From JBFWUM01 sp050247255 (GTDB taxonomy: Bacteria; Acidobacteriota; Vicinamibacteria; Vicinamibacterales; UBA2999), in assembly GCA_050247255.1 (NCBI GenBank), contig JBFWUM010000046.1:1-32163 (forward strand): 32,163 nucleotides of DNA, given 5' to 3'. Below the pieces are notes generated by a model that was not told the DNA's origin, did no database searches, and saw nothing but the letters and a program-made list of their open reading frames with translations. Each line of letters begins with the position of its first letter. Position 1 is the first letter of the stretch. The translations under genes were made by a program, and so were the position numbers. This document shows positions 1 through 7,300 of the stretch, in pieces.

Positions 1-39
1 TTAGAAGGCCGGTGCTCTATCCAACTGAGCTACGGGCGC
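1..39 (-). tRNA. tRNA-Arg(TCT), 5' part only
   Basis: Read on the minus strand from 39 downward, the sequence starts with the acceptor strand GCGCCCG, then a D arm (TAGCTCAGTTGGATAGAGC) and a 5-base anticodon stem CCGGC. The 7-base loop CTTCTAA puts anticodon TCT at 5-3. The window edge removes everything 3' of the anticodon loop. The first 26 bases are identical to those of the tRNA-Arg(TCG) at 31900-31976, which supports the family call. Confidence 0.9.
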
Positions 40-74
40 GTGTCGGGATGTAGAACGGGGACCCCACATTCTAC

Positions 75-485
75 CTACCGGCGCGCGCCAGGGTTGGAGG
101 TGATCCGCGGGCTGGATCCGACCTGCTCGTAGGCAAATCCATCCCCCGCCCGCCGCAGCTTCTGGATGTACATCGCGGTGGCCTGCGTCCGCGAGGCGCT
201 GCCGGTGACCTCCACCTGGTCGCCCGCCTTGAAGGTCTCCGCCGAAAAGCCGACCGCCGCCAGTTCACCGCGGCTGTCCATCTCGAGGAACCATGGCGCC
301 ACGTTGCCGGCCGCGTCGCGCACCTCGATCGACAGCGACGGGTGCGGGTTGACGAACCGGAACTGCGTGACGGTGCCCTCGACGGTCACCGGCTTGTTCC
401 GGTCGTAGGCCCCCGCGATGGAGTGATGCGCAGCCGCCGCGGCCGCGGCGAGCACGAGCGCGATGGTCAGCAGGGCTCTCGCCAT
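75..485 (-). CDS. DUF6152 family secreted protein
   Basis: A 136-residue protein. I chose the ATG at 485 because it begins a clear signal peptide (MARALLTIALVLAAAAAAA, cleavage before HHSIAG). An upstream in-frame ATG at 539 would overlap the divergent gene and add a non-signal extension. The mature start HHS followed by a short beta-rich domain (VTVEGTVTQFRFVNPHP, then WFLEMDS, then GDQVEVTGSA) is typical of DUF6152, a periplasmic family of unknown function. The shape suggests an OB-fold-like barrel, which is inference. A second member lies at 5150-5518. The start has no Shine-Dalgarno sequence; a TAGAAT box lies 7 bases upstream of the ATG. It is divergent from the beta-barrel gene at 531. 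Confidence 0.85.
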   Translation of the reverse strand: MARALLTIALVLAAAAAAAHHSIAGAYDRNKPVTVEGTVTQFRFVNPHPSLSIEVRDAAGNVAPWFLEMDSRGELAAVGFSAETFKAGDQVEVTGSASRTQATAMYIQKLRRAGDGFAYEQVGSSPRITSNPGARR

Positions 486-492
486 ACCGCGG

Positions 493-498
493 ATTCTA
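493..498 (-). promoter_or_regulatory. Putative -10 box, leaderless start of DUF6152 gene
   Basis: TAGAAT on the minus strand, 7 bases (CCGCGGT) before the ATG at 485. This distance would place the transcription start at the start codon itself. No good -35 match and no ribosome binding site are visible. Confidence 0.45.
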
Positions 499-512
499 AT
501 GCTGGTCGCCGG

Positions 513-526
513 TTTGCTACAGCAAA
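513..526. promoter_or_regulatory. Perfect palindrome in a divergent promoter gap
   Basis: TTTGCT-AC-AGCAAA is a perfect 6+6 inverted repeat in the 45-base gap between the divergent starts at 485 and 531, 4 bases before the ATG at 531. Its place suggests an operator for one or both genes. No regulator is known. Confidence 0.3.
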
Positions 527-530
527 GCTC

Positions 531-1073
531 ATGCGACACCTCATCACGTCAATAGCCCTGCTTGTCACTCTGGCGCTGCCGTTCCACGCCGCGGCGCAAA
601 CGCCGGACACCGGCATGACCGCCGCCGGGGCGTCCTTCGGCGTCCTCTTTCCTGACGATGCGTTCGAGTCGACGCTGACGATCGACGCCTTCGGCGAGTA
701 CTACCTCGGGCAGCGCGTCAGCATTCGCGGCCTGGTCGGCTGGGCCAACCCCGGCGTCGACGGGCGCACGGAAGATCACTTCCGGCAGGCAAGGCTCCTG
801 TTCAACGCCGTCTACAACTGGGAGCTGGGCGCGTTCCATCCGTTCGCGACGGCGGGCGCCGGCGCCTACTTCGTGCGACTGAAGCGCGAGGGCGATCCGG
901 ATCCGCCGGGAGAAACGCGCGGCGGGATCAACGTCGGCGGCGGCGGCGAATATTTCATCGGCCCGCGCACGACGGTGAAAGGCGAACTGCGGTTGGACGT
1001 CGTCAGCCATCCCACGGCGTTACCCGACGCCACCGGGTGGTCGGTCACGTTTGGCGTGAAGCAGTACTTCTAA
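531..1073 (+). CDS. Small outer-membrane beta-barrel protein
   Basis: A 180-residue protein. The ATG at 531 starts a signal peptide (MRHLITSIALLVTLALPFHAAAQ, cleavage about residue 22). The long upstream open frame is antisense to the neighbour and was not used. The mature part alternates short amphipathic strands with glycine turns (FGEYYLGQRVSIRGLVGWANPG, HPFATAGAGAYFV, NVGGGGEYFIG, TTVKGELRLDVV, WSVTFGVKQYF) and ends in phenylalanine, the usual C-terminal signal for BAM-dependent outer-membrane insertion. This fits the OmpW/OmpA-like beta-barrel superfamily with about eight strands. The ligand or role cannot be told. It ends 3 bases from the convergent serine hydrolase gene. Confidence 0.75.
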   Translation: MRHLITSIALLVTLALPFHAAAQTPDTGMTAAGASFGVLFPDDAFESTLTIDAFGEYYLGQRVSIRGLVGWANPGVDGRTEDHFRQARLLFNAVYNWELGAFHPFATAGAGAYFVRLKREGDPDPPGETRGGINVGGGGEYFIGPRTTVKGELRLDVVSHPTALPDATGWSVTFGVKQYF

Positions 1074-1076
1074 ACC

Positions 1077-2174
1077 TCAGGTGGTCGGGACGATCTCGGC
1101 GAGGATGTCGAACATCTGGCGCCGGTGGCCGCGGCGCTCCTCGCTGACGTCGGGGCTCGCCGTGGTCACAACCACCATGTCGAGCTCCGGCAGCACGAAC
1201 ACGTACTGGCCGCCGTAGCCCCACGCGAAGCAGGTCTCGAAGCCATTGATCTCGTGCACCCACCAGCCGTAGCCGTACTGGCGGTCGCGCATCGGATCGG
1301 GCGGGTCGGGAATCCCGTCCGGGTCGATGCGTGGCCGCTGGCCGCGGCGCTCCCCTGGGCGGAACTCGCGGCGGCGCCCCTCGCAGGAGCGCGCCACCCA
1401 CGCCTCCGGCACGACCTGCGCGTCGCCGGCGCGGCCGGCGTCCAGGTACAGCTCGCCGTAGGCCAGCAGTTGCCGCGGCGTCATCAGCATGTCGTTGCCG
1501 CCGAAATAGATCCCCTGCGGATCGCGCGGCCACGGCGCCAGCGTGAAGCCAAGCGGCTTCCCGAGTACCTCGTTGGCGAACTGCAAGGTGCTCATGCCGG
1601 TCGCCTTCGTCAGGATGGCCGACAGCAGGTGCGTGTTGCCGGTGCTGTACTCCATCACCGCATCAGGCTCCGCGAACATCGGCCGCGCCAGCGCGTGCTG
1701 GACCCAGTTGCGGCTCAGGACCCACGGGCCGTAGTCGCGGCCGCTCGTGCCCTCGAGGCCCGACCGCATCTCCAGCAGGTTCGCCACCGTGATCCGCCGC
1801 CGCCCCTCTGGTTCCATGCCGGCGAGTTGGGGAAACCAGGTTGCGATCGGCGTCTCGACGCCGGCAATCAGCTTCCGCTCGATGGCAATGCCGACCAGCG
1901 TGGAGATCACACTTTTCGACGCTGACTTGATGTTGGTCACCCGGTTCGCGGCCGCGCCGTTGTAATAGCGCTCGAACAACAGCTCGCCGCCGCGGCTGAC
2001 GATCAGGCTCCGCAGGCGCGGCAGCGCGCTCGCGGCCTCGTGAACGACGGCGGGGTCGAAGCGGACTTCCGGTTTTGGCGACACCGGCGCCACTTGCGTG
2101 ACAGTCTTTTCTTCGCCGGTGTTCGCCGCCAGCACCGCGACCACGGCGGCGACGCCCACAAGGCCCCTGAACAT
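1077..2174 (-). CDS. Secreted serine hydrolase, beta-lactamase class C family
   Basis: A 365-residue protein with an N-terminal hydrophobic segment (MFRGLVGVAAVVAVLAAN) likely to be a signal peptide or anchor. The active-site SxxK motif is S84-A-S-K87 (NIKSASKSVIS). The second motif is Y176-S-T-G-N (EYSTGNTHLLS), which replaces the YxN of class C enzymes, as in many esterase/DD-peptidase-like members. A glycine-rich stretch near residue 315 (WGYGGQYVFVLPE) sits where the third motif is expected. Family members hydrolyse esters, D-peptides or amides; the substrate is not predictable. The start has no Shine-Dalgarno sequence but a TAGAAT box just upstream. Confidence 0.85.
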   Translation of the reverse strand: MFRGLVGVAAVVAVLAANTGEEKTVTQVAPVSPKPEVRFDPAVVHEAASALPRLRSLIVSRGGELLFERYYNGAAANRVTNIKSASKSVISTLVGIAIERKLIAGVETPIATWFPQLAGMEPEGRRRITVANLLEMRSGLEGTSGRDYGPWVLSRNWVQHALARPMFAEPDAVMEYSTGNTHLLSAILTKATGMSTLQFANEVLGKPLGFTLAPWPRDPQGIYFGGNDMLMTPRQLLAYGELYLDAGRAGDAQVVPEAWVARSCEGRRREFRPGERRGQRPRIDPDGIPDPPDPMRDRQYGYGWWVHEINGFETCFAWGYGGQYVFVLPELDMVVVTTASPDVSEERRGHRRQMFDILAEIVPTT

Positions 2175-2180
2175 GGGCCG

Positions 2181-2186
2181 ATTCTA
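2181..2186 (-). promoter_or_regulatory. Putative -10 box, leaderless start of serine hydrolase
   Basis: TAGAAT on the minus strand, followed by CGGCCC and then the ATG at 2174. The 6-base spacing fits a transcript starting at the A of the start codon. No -35 consensus is seen. Confidence 0.45.
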
Positions 2187-2240
2187 GCGCCTTTCCGTTC
2201 AGCTCATCCGGCGGATACGGCTCTGCTCGATATCAGCCTC

Positions 2241-4625
2241 ATGGGTTGGTACAGTGGCTGCTCACCGACGACACGCTTGCGGACGTTTCTCCCCCGCGTC
2301 GCACTCTTGATCGGGCTGTGCGCGATGCTGCTGCCGGCCGTCGTGTCGGCCCAGGATCGATCGCCACGGATCCGCCGCGCCCGCATCCCGATTCCCAACC
2401 AATACATCGTTGTCCTCGCCGGCGCCGAGGATGCCACCGCCGTCGGCATGGAGAGCGAAACGCTCTATCGCGGCCGGCTGCGCCACGTGTTCCGCCGGGC
2501 AGTGCGCGGCTTCGCCATGCGGATGACGCCCGCCGCGGCGGCGGCGCTGGCGCGCGATCCACGCGTCGCGTACGTCGAGGAAGATGGGCTGGTCAGCGCC
2601 AGCCTGCTGACCGAATCGCCGGCGCCCTGGGGCCTCGATCGCATCGACCAGCGCCTCCTGCCGCTCGACGGCGCCTTCCGCTATCCGGCCCCGATCCGCC
2701 AGGTCCGCATCCACGTGCTCGACACCGGCGTCCGCGTGTCGCACCGGGAGTTCGGCGGCCGCGCGTTCAACGCCGGCGACTTCGTCGACGACAACCTCGA
2801 CTGGGACGCCTCAAACGTCGGCAACGACGATGGGAATCCCTCGGCGCCGGACGGCGACGACTGCAACGGCCACGGGACCCACGTGGCCGCCATCGCCGCG
2901 GGCGAGACGTACGGCGTCGCCAAGCAGGCGACCGTGATGTCGTATCGCGTGCTCGACTGCAACGGCGACGGCACCATCTCCAGTGTGCTGGCCGGCGTCG
3001 ACGCGGTGACTGAGGATCCGTTCCGGCCGGCCGTGGCCAACATGAGCCTCAGCGGCGACATCAGCGAGACGCTGGATGCGGCGGTCCGCCGATCGATCGC
3101 CTCCGGCATCACGTACGTGGTGGCCGCCGGCAACGACGCGGTGGACGCAGCAACGGCGTCGCCGGCGCGCGTGACCGAAGCGATTACGGTAGCCGCCACC
3201 GGAACGAACGACGCGCGGGCCGGCTTCTCCAACTACGGGTCGAGGGTTGACCTGTTCGCGCCCGGCGTGTCCATTCACTCGGCCTGGTACACCAGCGATA
3301 CCGCGACCGCGCTCTCATCTGGCACCTCGATGGCGGCGCCACACGTCACCGGCGTCGCGGCGCTGCTGCTCGAGCAGGTGCCCGGCGCCGGGCCGGCGTC
3401 GGTGCACAGCACCCTCGTCAACGCGGCGACCACCGGCCTCGTCGGCAGCGCCGGCCTGGGATCGCCGAACCGGCTCCTGTACTCGGGCATGCTCGGCGAC
3501 GAAGGCGGCGCGCCCCCCTCGTGGGTGCCGGCGCCCTGGTCCACCGGCGACGTCGGCAGCGTCGGCGCCGCCGGCAGCGCGAACTACGCCGGCGGCACGT
3601 TCACCGTGGACGGTTCGGGCGCAGACATCTGGGGCACGGCGGATGCCTTCCGCTTCGTCTACCAGTCCCTCTCCGGCGACGGCACCATCGTTGCGCACGT
3701 CGGCGGCATCCAGAACGTGCACGCGTGGAGCAAGGCGGCGGTGATGATGCGCGCCGGCCTCACGGCGGGCGCCGCCAATGTCACCATGCTCGTCTCGGCC
3801 GGCAAGGGGCTGTCGTTCCAGCGACGCGCGGCGGCCGGCGGCATCACGACCGCGACGCTCGCGCCAGGCACTCCTCCCGAGTGGCTCAAGATCGCGCGCG
3901 CCGGATCGCGCTTCAGCGCCTATCACTCGTACAACGGCAGCACGTGGACGCTGATCGGGGAGGCGACGATCAGCATGCCGCAGACGCTGCAGGTCGGCCT
4001 CGCCGTCACCAGCCACGCGTACGGCAGCGTGGCGCGCGGCACCTTCAGCGACGTCCAGATCACCACGACCGCGTCCACGCAGGAAGCCGAGACGTTCCAG
4101 TCGATGGACATCGGCGCGACGGGCGGCGCCACGGTGGACAACGGCAATGGGACCTACGCCCTCACCGGGGCGGGTGCCGATATCTGGGGAACGGCGGACG
4201 GCTTCCGCTACATGTATCGGGAGGCCGCCGGCGACTTCGACGTCGAGGCGCGCGTGGCGTCGCTGGAAGCGGTGCACGCCTGGACGAAGGCCGGCGTGAT
4301 GATTCGCGAGTCGTTGATGCCGGGATCGCGCCACGCCTTCGCGCTCGTCTCGGCCGGCAAGGGGATCGCGCTGCAGTACCGCGCGTCAAACGGAGGCAGC
4401 AGCGCTCAAGCCGGGTTGCTATCTGGCACCGCGCCGCACTGGGTCAAGCTGTCACGCCGCGGATCGACCATCACGGCGTCTCGCAGGACTGACGGCGGCT
4501 CCTGGCAGACGATTGGCTCGACGACGATCGCCATGCCGACCTCGGTCTACGTCGGCGTGGCCGTGACCTCGCACGACGCCACGCGCCCGGCTGATGCAGC
4601 GGTCGGCTCGATCACGATCTACTAG
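2241..4625 (+). CDS. Subtilisin-like (S8) protease with two C-terminal LamG-like repeats
   Basis: A 794-residue secreted protease, taken from the ATG at 2241 because upstream codons are antisense to the divergent gene. Residues 1-33 form a signal peptide (ending PAVVSAQD). Residues about 50-120 look like an I9 propeptide (IPNQYIVVLAG to VAYVEEDG). The S8 domain follows, with catalytic Asp161 (HVLDTGV), His211 (GHGTHVA), oxyanion Asn298 (AAGNDAV) and Ser363 (GTSMAAPHV). From about residue 430 come two tandem repeats of about 180 residues. Each contains GADIWGTAD, an AW(S/T)KA segment and a LVSAGKG segment; they resemble DUF1349/concanavalin-like beta-sandwich domains found in secreted hydrolases, and may bind glycans or the cell surface (inference). 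All catalytic residues are intact. Confidence 0.93.
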   Translation: MGWYSGCSPTTRLRTFLPRVALLIGLCAMLLPAVVSAQDRSPRIRRARIPIPNQYIVVLAGAEDATAVGMESETLYRGRLRHVFRRAVRGFAMRMTPAAAAALARDPRVAYVEEDGLVSASLLTESPAPWGLDRIDQRLLPLDGAFRYPAPIRQVRIHVLDTGVRVSHREFGGRAFNAGDFVDDNLDWDASNVGNDDGNPSAPDGDDCNGHGTHVAAIAAGETYGVAKQATVMSYRVLDCNGDGTISSVLAGVDAVTEDPFRPAVANMSLSGDISETLDAAVRRSIASGITYVVAAGNDAVDAATASPARVTEAITVAATGTNDARAGFSNYGSRVDLFAPGVSIHSAWYTSDTATALSSGTSMAAPHVTGVAALLLEQVPGAGPASVHSTLVNAATTGLVGSAGLGSPNRLLYSGMLGDEGGAPPSWVPAPWSTGDVGSVGAAGSANYAGGTFTVDGSGADIWGTADAFRFVYQSLSGDGTIVAHVGGIQNVHAWSKAAVMMRAGLTAGAANVTMLVSAGKGLSFQRRAAAGGITTATLAPGTPPEWLKIARAGSRFSAYHSYNGSTWTLIGEATISMPQTLQVGLAVTSHAYGSVARGTFSDVQITTTASTQEAETFQSMDIGATGGATVDNGNGTYALTGAGADIWGTADGFRYMYREAAGDFDVEARVASLEAVHAWTKAGVMIRESLMPGSRHAFALVSAGKGIALQYRASNGGSSAQAGLLSGTAPHWVKLSRRGSTITASRRTDGGSWQTIGSTTIAMPTSVYVGVAVTSHDATRPADAAVGSITIY

Positions 4626-4630
4626 CCCTG

Positions 4631-5116
4631 CTACCAGTAGGCGATCATCCGCCCCGCCGTCATCGCCGTCAGCCACGCCGCCAGCGAGACGCCGCCGATC
4701 AGCGTGAGACGCCGCGTCTCCGCGTCGCTCAATTCGCGACTCCCAAGCGCCGCCCAGCCGGTCGACCGCCGGACCAGCACCGCGTTGACGAAGCCGAGCG
4801 CGATCGCCGGGAACTTGATCAGCAGCCACGGGTTGCCGATGTATTCGCTGCCATTGACCGAGAGCAGCGACACGCCGGTCAGCGCGGCGAACACGAAGGC
4901 GACCGCGGCGACCCTCGACGAAACGATGGCGATGGAAGCGAGTTGGAGGCGGCGCCACAGGCCGAGCAGGCGCAGGTCGAGGACGAGCACCGACCCGAAC
5001 AGCGTGGCGACGCTGAGGACGTGCGCGGTGTTGACCACCGCGTACGCCCAGACGCCGGAGCCGCGAATGGCGCGCCCGAGCAGCGACGCTTCAATCCACG
5101 TCAGGAACTCGGGCAC
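4631..5116 (-). CDS. DUF6644 family integral membrane protein
   Basis: A 161-residue protein with about four hydrophobic segments (WAYAVVNTAHVLSVATLFG, AAVAFVFAALTGVSLLS, LLIKFPAIALGFVNAVLV, LIGGVSLAAWLTAMTAG). A histidine in the first segment (NTAHVLS) and the NPWLLIKFPAI segment match what I know of DUF6644, a family of unknown function often next to DUF6152 genes. The start is a GTG at 5116; no ATG fits the N-terminus. It lies 33 bases downstream of the DUF6152 gene at 5150-5518 and is probably co-transcribed with it. The intramembrane His is compatible with metal or haem handling, but that is speculation. Confidence 0.75.
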   Translation of the reverse strand: MPEFLTWIEASLLGRAIRGSGVWAYAVVNTAHVLSVATLFGSVLVLDLRLLGLWRRLQLASIAIVSSRVAAVAFVFAALTGVSLLSVNGSEYIGNPWLLIKFPAIALGFVNAVLVRRSTGWAALGSRELSDAETRRLTLIGGVSLAAWLTAMTAGRMIAYW

Positions 5117-5149
5117 GCGCTCGATGATGACAGCCGGACGCCGGACGGA

Positions 5150-5518
5150 TCAGTCGCGATCCGGATAGACGGCGAACACGCGGTTGTTCCAGGTGACGCG
5201 CTCGGTCTTCACCTCGAACCGCTTTGGATCGCTGTTCCGATGACCGTGGATGGTGACGGTGGCGCCAACCGGGATCACCCCTTCTTTCAGGCCTGCCGCC
5301 GACGTCCGGTTGGGCGGCGCAAGGGTGATGTCCCACACCTGACCCTCGGCGCGAATCTTCATCGTCCCGTGCGGGCCGGCGAGGCTGACCGGGGTTTCGA
5401 CGACGCCGGTGAGCTCGAACTCCTGCTGGCTCTGGCCTCCCCAGCCATGGTGCGCGGCGAGCGGGGCCACGAAAAATGCTGCGGCCAGCGCGACCGCGGC
5501 AACGATCTGCTTCCTCAT
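5150..5518 (-). CDS. DUF6152 family secreted protein
   Basis: A 122-residue protein with signal peptide MRKQIVAAVALAAAFFVAPLAA and mature start HHGWGG, the His-His pair right after cleavage that marks DUF6152. A beta-rich domain follows (FELTGVVETPVSLAGPHG, VWDITLAPPNR, VGATVTIHGHRN). The start at 5518 is fixed by a strong AGGAGG 5 bases upstream. It is the first gene of a pair with the DUF6644 membrane protein. Two exposed N-terminal histidines could bind copper or another metal, in the manner of ATCUN-like or His-brace N-termini; that is my inference, not a known property of the family. Confidence 0.85.
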   Translation of the reverse strand: MRKQIVAAVALAAAFFVAPLAAHHGWGGQSQQEFELTGVVETPVSLAGPHGTMKIRAEGQVWDITLAPPNRTSAAGLKEGVIPVGATVTIHGHRNSDPKRFEVKTERVTWNNRVFAVYPDRD

Positions 5519-5523
5519 CCCAA

Positions 5524-5543
5524 CCTCCTGAATCGCCATTCTA
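5524..5543 (-). promoter_or_regulatory. RBS and putative -10 box of the DUF6152/DUF6644 pair
   Basis: On the minus strand TAGAAT (5543-5538) precedes the start by 19 bases and AGGAGG (5529-5524) by 5 bases. This is a leadered counterpart to the leaderless-looking starts elsewhere in the window. Confidence 0.45.
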
Positions 5544-5591
5544 GACAAGTTCCGGCACGCCTTATGCCTTTTTTCAATGCAGGAGGCAGAT

Positions 5592-6410
5592 ATGTGGAGG
5601 AATGGGTTCAAGACGGTCGCGCTTGCTGCTCTGCCGTTGACGGTCGCGCTCGGCGCCGTCGACGTCTCTGCCCAGTGGCGGGTCGTGCAGCCGCGGGCCC
5701 AGCAGCAGGACATGCGCTACTCCGAAATGGACGTCAACGGCGACGGCGTCGTCACGCGTCGTGAGTGGACCGGCACGCGCCGGGAGTTCAACGCGGCCGA
5801 CTGGAACCGCGACGGGATCCTGTCGGGCGAGGAGGTCCGCATCGATGCCGATCAGCCAGTGGGCACCTCGGGGGCCCTGGACCGGCGATCTGAATTCTTC
5901 AATTTCGATCGCAATGACGACGGGGTCGTGAACCGCACCGAATGGCGGGGGCTGCGCTCGACATTCGATCAGCTGGATGCGAACAACGACGGCGTGATCA
6001 CCCAGCGTGAGTTCGCGGCGAACGAGGTTGGCCGCACAGCGCGCCGGCCAGCGGCGCGGCAGGCAAGCCAGGTGGTGTTCGTCGATGCGCAGGCGCGCTG
6101 GACGCCGACCGGCATTTACGTGAATCAGGGTGACCAGATCACGTTCGATGCGCGCGGCATCGTCCAGCTGAGTGCCGACCCGGGCGACACGGCCATTGCC
6201 GCCGGCGCGTACTCACGTCGCCAGGCGTCGAACGCACCGCTGCCTGACGAACTCGCCGGCGCGCTGATCGGGCGCATCGGTCCTGGCGAGGCGTTCGGCA
6301 TCGGCAACCAGCGCCAGGTCACGGCGCCGGCGTCGGGCGAGCTGTTCCTGGGAGTGAACGACGATCACCTGCCGGACAACCGCGGGGGGTTCAGGGTGCA
6401 GGTGAAGTAG
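5592..6410 (+). CDS. Secreted EF-hand protein with LecA/PA-IL-like C-terminal domain
   Basis: A 272-residue protein. The ATG at 5592 is chosen because AGGAGG lies at 5581-5586, five bases upstream; the earlier ATG at 5577 would start inside that site. A signal peptide ends near ALGAVDVSAQ. Four EF-hand loops follow: residues 47-58 (DVNGDGVVTRRE), 70-81 (DWNRDGILSGEE), 106-117 (DRNDDGVVNRTE) and 129-140 (DANNDGVITQRE), each with the DxNxDG pattern of calcium binders. Residues about 160-272 (VVFVDAQARWTPTGIYVNQG, LIGRIG, FLGVNDD) resemble the PA-IL/LecA-like galactose-binding domain that is itself calcium-dependent. Likely a periplasmic or secreted calcium-responsive binding protein; the ligand is unknown. 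Confidence 0.85.
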   Translation: MWRNGFKTVALAALPLTVALGAVDVSAQWRVVQPRAQQQDMRYSEMDVNGDGVVTRREWTGTRREFNAADWNRDGILSGEEVRIDADQPVGTSGALDRRSEFFNFDRNDDGVVNRTEWRGLRSTFDQLDANNDGVITQREFAANEVGRTARRPAARQASQVVFVDAQARWTPTGIYVNQGDQITFDARGIVQLSADPGDTAIAAGAYSRRQASNAPLPDELAGALIGRIGPGEAFGIGNQRQVTAPASGELFLGVNDDHLPDNRGGFRVQVK

Positions 6411-6411
6411 A

Positions 6412-6432
6412 GGCCCCCCGTAAAGGGGTGCC
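6412..6432. terminator. Hairpin between convergent genes
   Basis: GGCCCCCC - GTAAA - GGGGTGCC forms an 8-base stem with one mismatch, filling the 22-base gap between two convergent stop codons. It lacks a T-tract on either side, so it may be a weak bidirectional terminator or a member of the local palindromic repeats. Confidence 0.4.
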
Positions 6433-6858
6433 CTACTCGCAGATACCTTCGACGACGCGGATGCGGGTGACGCGGAATTCGGGAAGCGAGGCGGTCGTGC
6501 CCGTTCCCGCTTCCGTGCCGCCCGGCTGGCGCGCAATGGCTTCGCGCGCCGGATCGAGATCGCCGGCGCGGCCGGCGACGTTGGGCGAGGGGAACAGGCC
6601 GCCGCGCACGCTGAAGCGGCGCGGTGGCGGGGTGTTCCCCACCAGCTCGACACGCTGGCCCTGGAAGCGGCCGACGTTCCTGCCGGTGATGCGGTACTTG
6701 AACCCCTTGTCGTCCTCGAAGGTGATCGGGTCCTGCGGCGCCACGCGCTTCTCGACGCAGCCGTTCATCGTGACCGGCTGGTCGCGATCCTGCGCATACG
6801 CGGGCCGGTTAAAGCCGGCCCCCACGAGTACCAATGCCACGACGGCGAGGGCCTTCAT
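6433..6858 (-). CDS. Secreted protein of unknown function
   Basis: A 141-residue protein with a signal peptide (MKALAVVALVLVGAGFNRPAYAQ). The mature part has a short domain around VTMNGCVEKRV and FKYRITGRNVGRFQGQRVELVGN, an OB-like beta pattern seen in many small acidobacterial exported proteins, and two cysteines (NGC near residue 34, GIC at the C-terminus) that could form a disulfide. I do not recognise a named function. The start overlaps the stop of the FmdB-like gene (ATGA, 6855-6858), so the two are translationally coupled on one transcript. Confidence 0.7.
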   Translation of the reverse strand: MKALAVVALVLVGAGFNRPAYAQDRDQPVTMNGCVEKRVAPQDPITFEDDKGFKYRITGRNVGRFQGQRVELVGNTPPPRRFSVRGGLFPSPNVAGRAGDLDPAREAIARQPGGTEAGTGTTASLPEFRVTRIRVVEGICE

Positions 6859-7145
6859 GGCTTCTCGTTCTGGACGCGTTCGCGGTGTTCGCCGACGTGC
6901 TCGCGAATGTGCTCCGCCTCGGCGATCTTCTGGTCCTTGTAGTTGCTGCTGTTCTTGCGGAGTTCGCGGGCCTTCTGCACGCGGGCCATGCGGAGCTCGT
7001 CGCTGCTGACGGCAAAGCCGGTGGGCAGCCGCTCGAGATCCACACCCGCGCACGACGGGCAGGCGGGCGCCTCCGTCTTCGACGGCAGCTTGAGGAACTC
7101 GAACTCGTCACCGCAGCCGTTGCACCGGTATTCGTAGATCGGCAT
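6855..7145 (-). CDS. FmdB-family zinc-ribbon protein
   Basis: A 96-residue protein starting MPIYEYRCNGCG, the signature N-terminus of the FmdB zinc-ribbon family. Zinc ligands are C8-x2-C11 and C29-x2-C32 (ACPSC). The C-terminal half is charged and helical (ELRMARVQKARELRKN to HIREHVGEHRERVQ). FmdB proteins are described as putative regulators, but no molecular role is established. A GGAG about 9 bases upstream and a TAGAAT at 7164-7169 (minus strand) fit a short-leader promoter. The next gene overlaps by 4 bases. Confidence 0.88.
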   Translation of the reverse strand: MPIYEYRCNGCGDEFEFLKLPSKTEAPACPSCAGVDLERLPTGFAVSSDELRMARVQKARELRKNSSNYKDQKIAEAEHIREHVGEHRERVQNEKP

Positions 7146-7223
7146 GGGTCGGTCTCCAGTCCGATTCTACCGTGTCCGGCGGAAGCGGAGGCCGCTCACG
7201 TCCGGCGGGAGCCGTGTATAAAG

Positions 7224-7300
7224 GAGCCCGGGACTTTAGTCCCGGCAGTGGAGCCCGGGACTTCAGGCCCGGCTGCGGAGCCCGGGACTTCAGTCCCGGC
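7224..7300. repeat. Three tandem 27-base palindromic repeats
   Basis: Three copies of a 23-base unit (7224-7246, 7251-7273, 7278-7300) with 4-base variable spacers give an exact 27-base period. Each unit contains CCGGGACTT-(C/T)AG-(T/G)CCCGG, a near-perfect hairpin. The last base of copy 3 is the first base of the cupin stop codon. It is a REP-like intergenic element, not a CRISPR, because the spacers are only 4 bases. Confidence 0.85.

Noticed and set aside
2040..2240. An N-terminal extension of the subtilase
   Set aside because: It is antisense to the serine hydrolase and would place 67 residues ahead of a clear signal peptide.
7224..7300. CRISPR array
   Set aside because: The repeats are regular, but the spacers are 4 bases long, there are no cas genes, and each unit is itself a hairpin.
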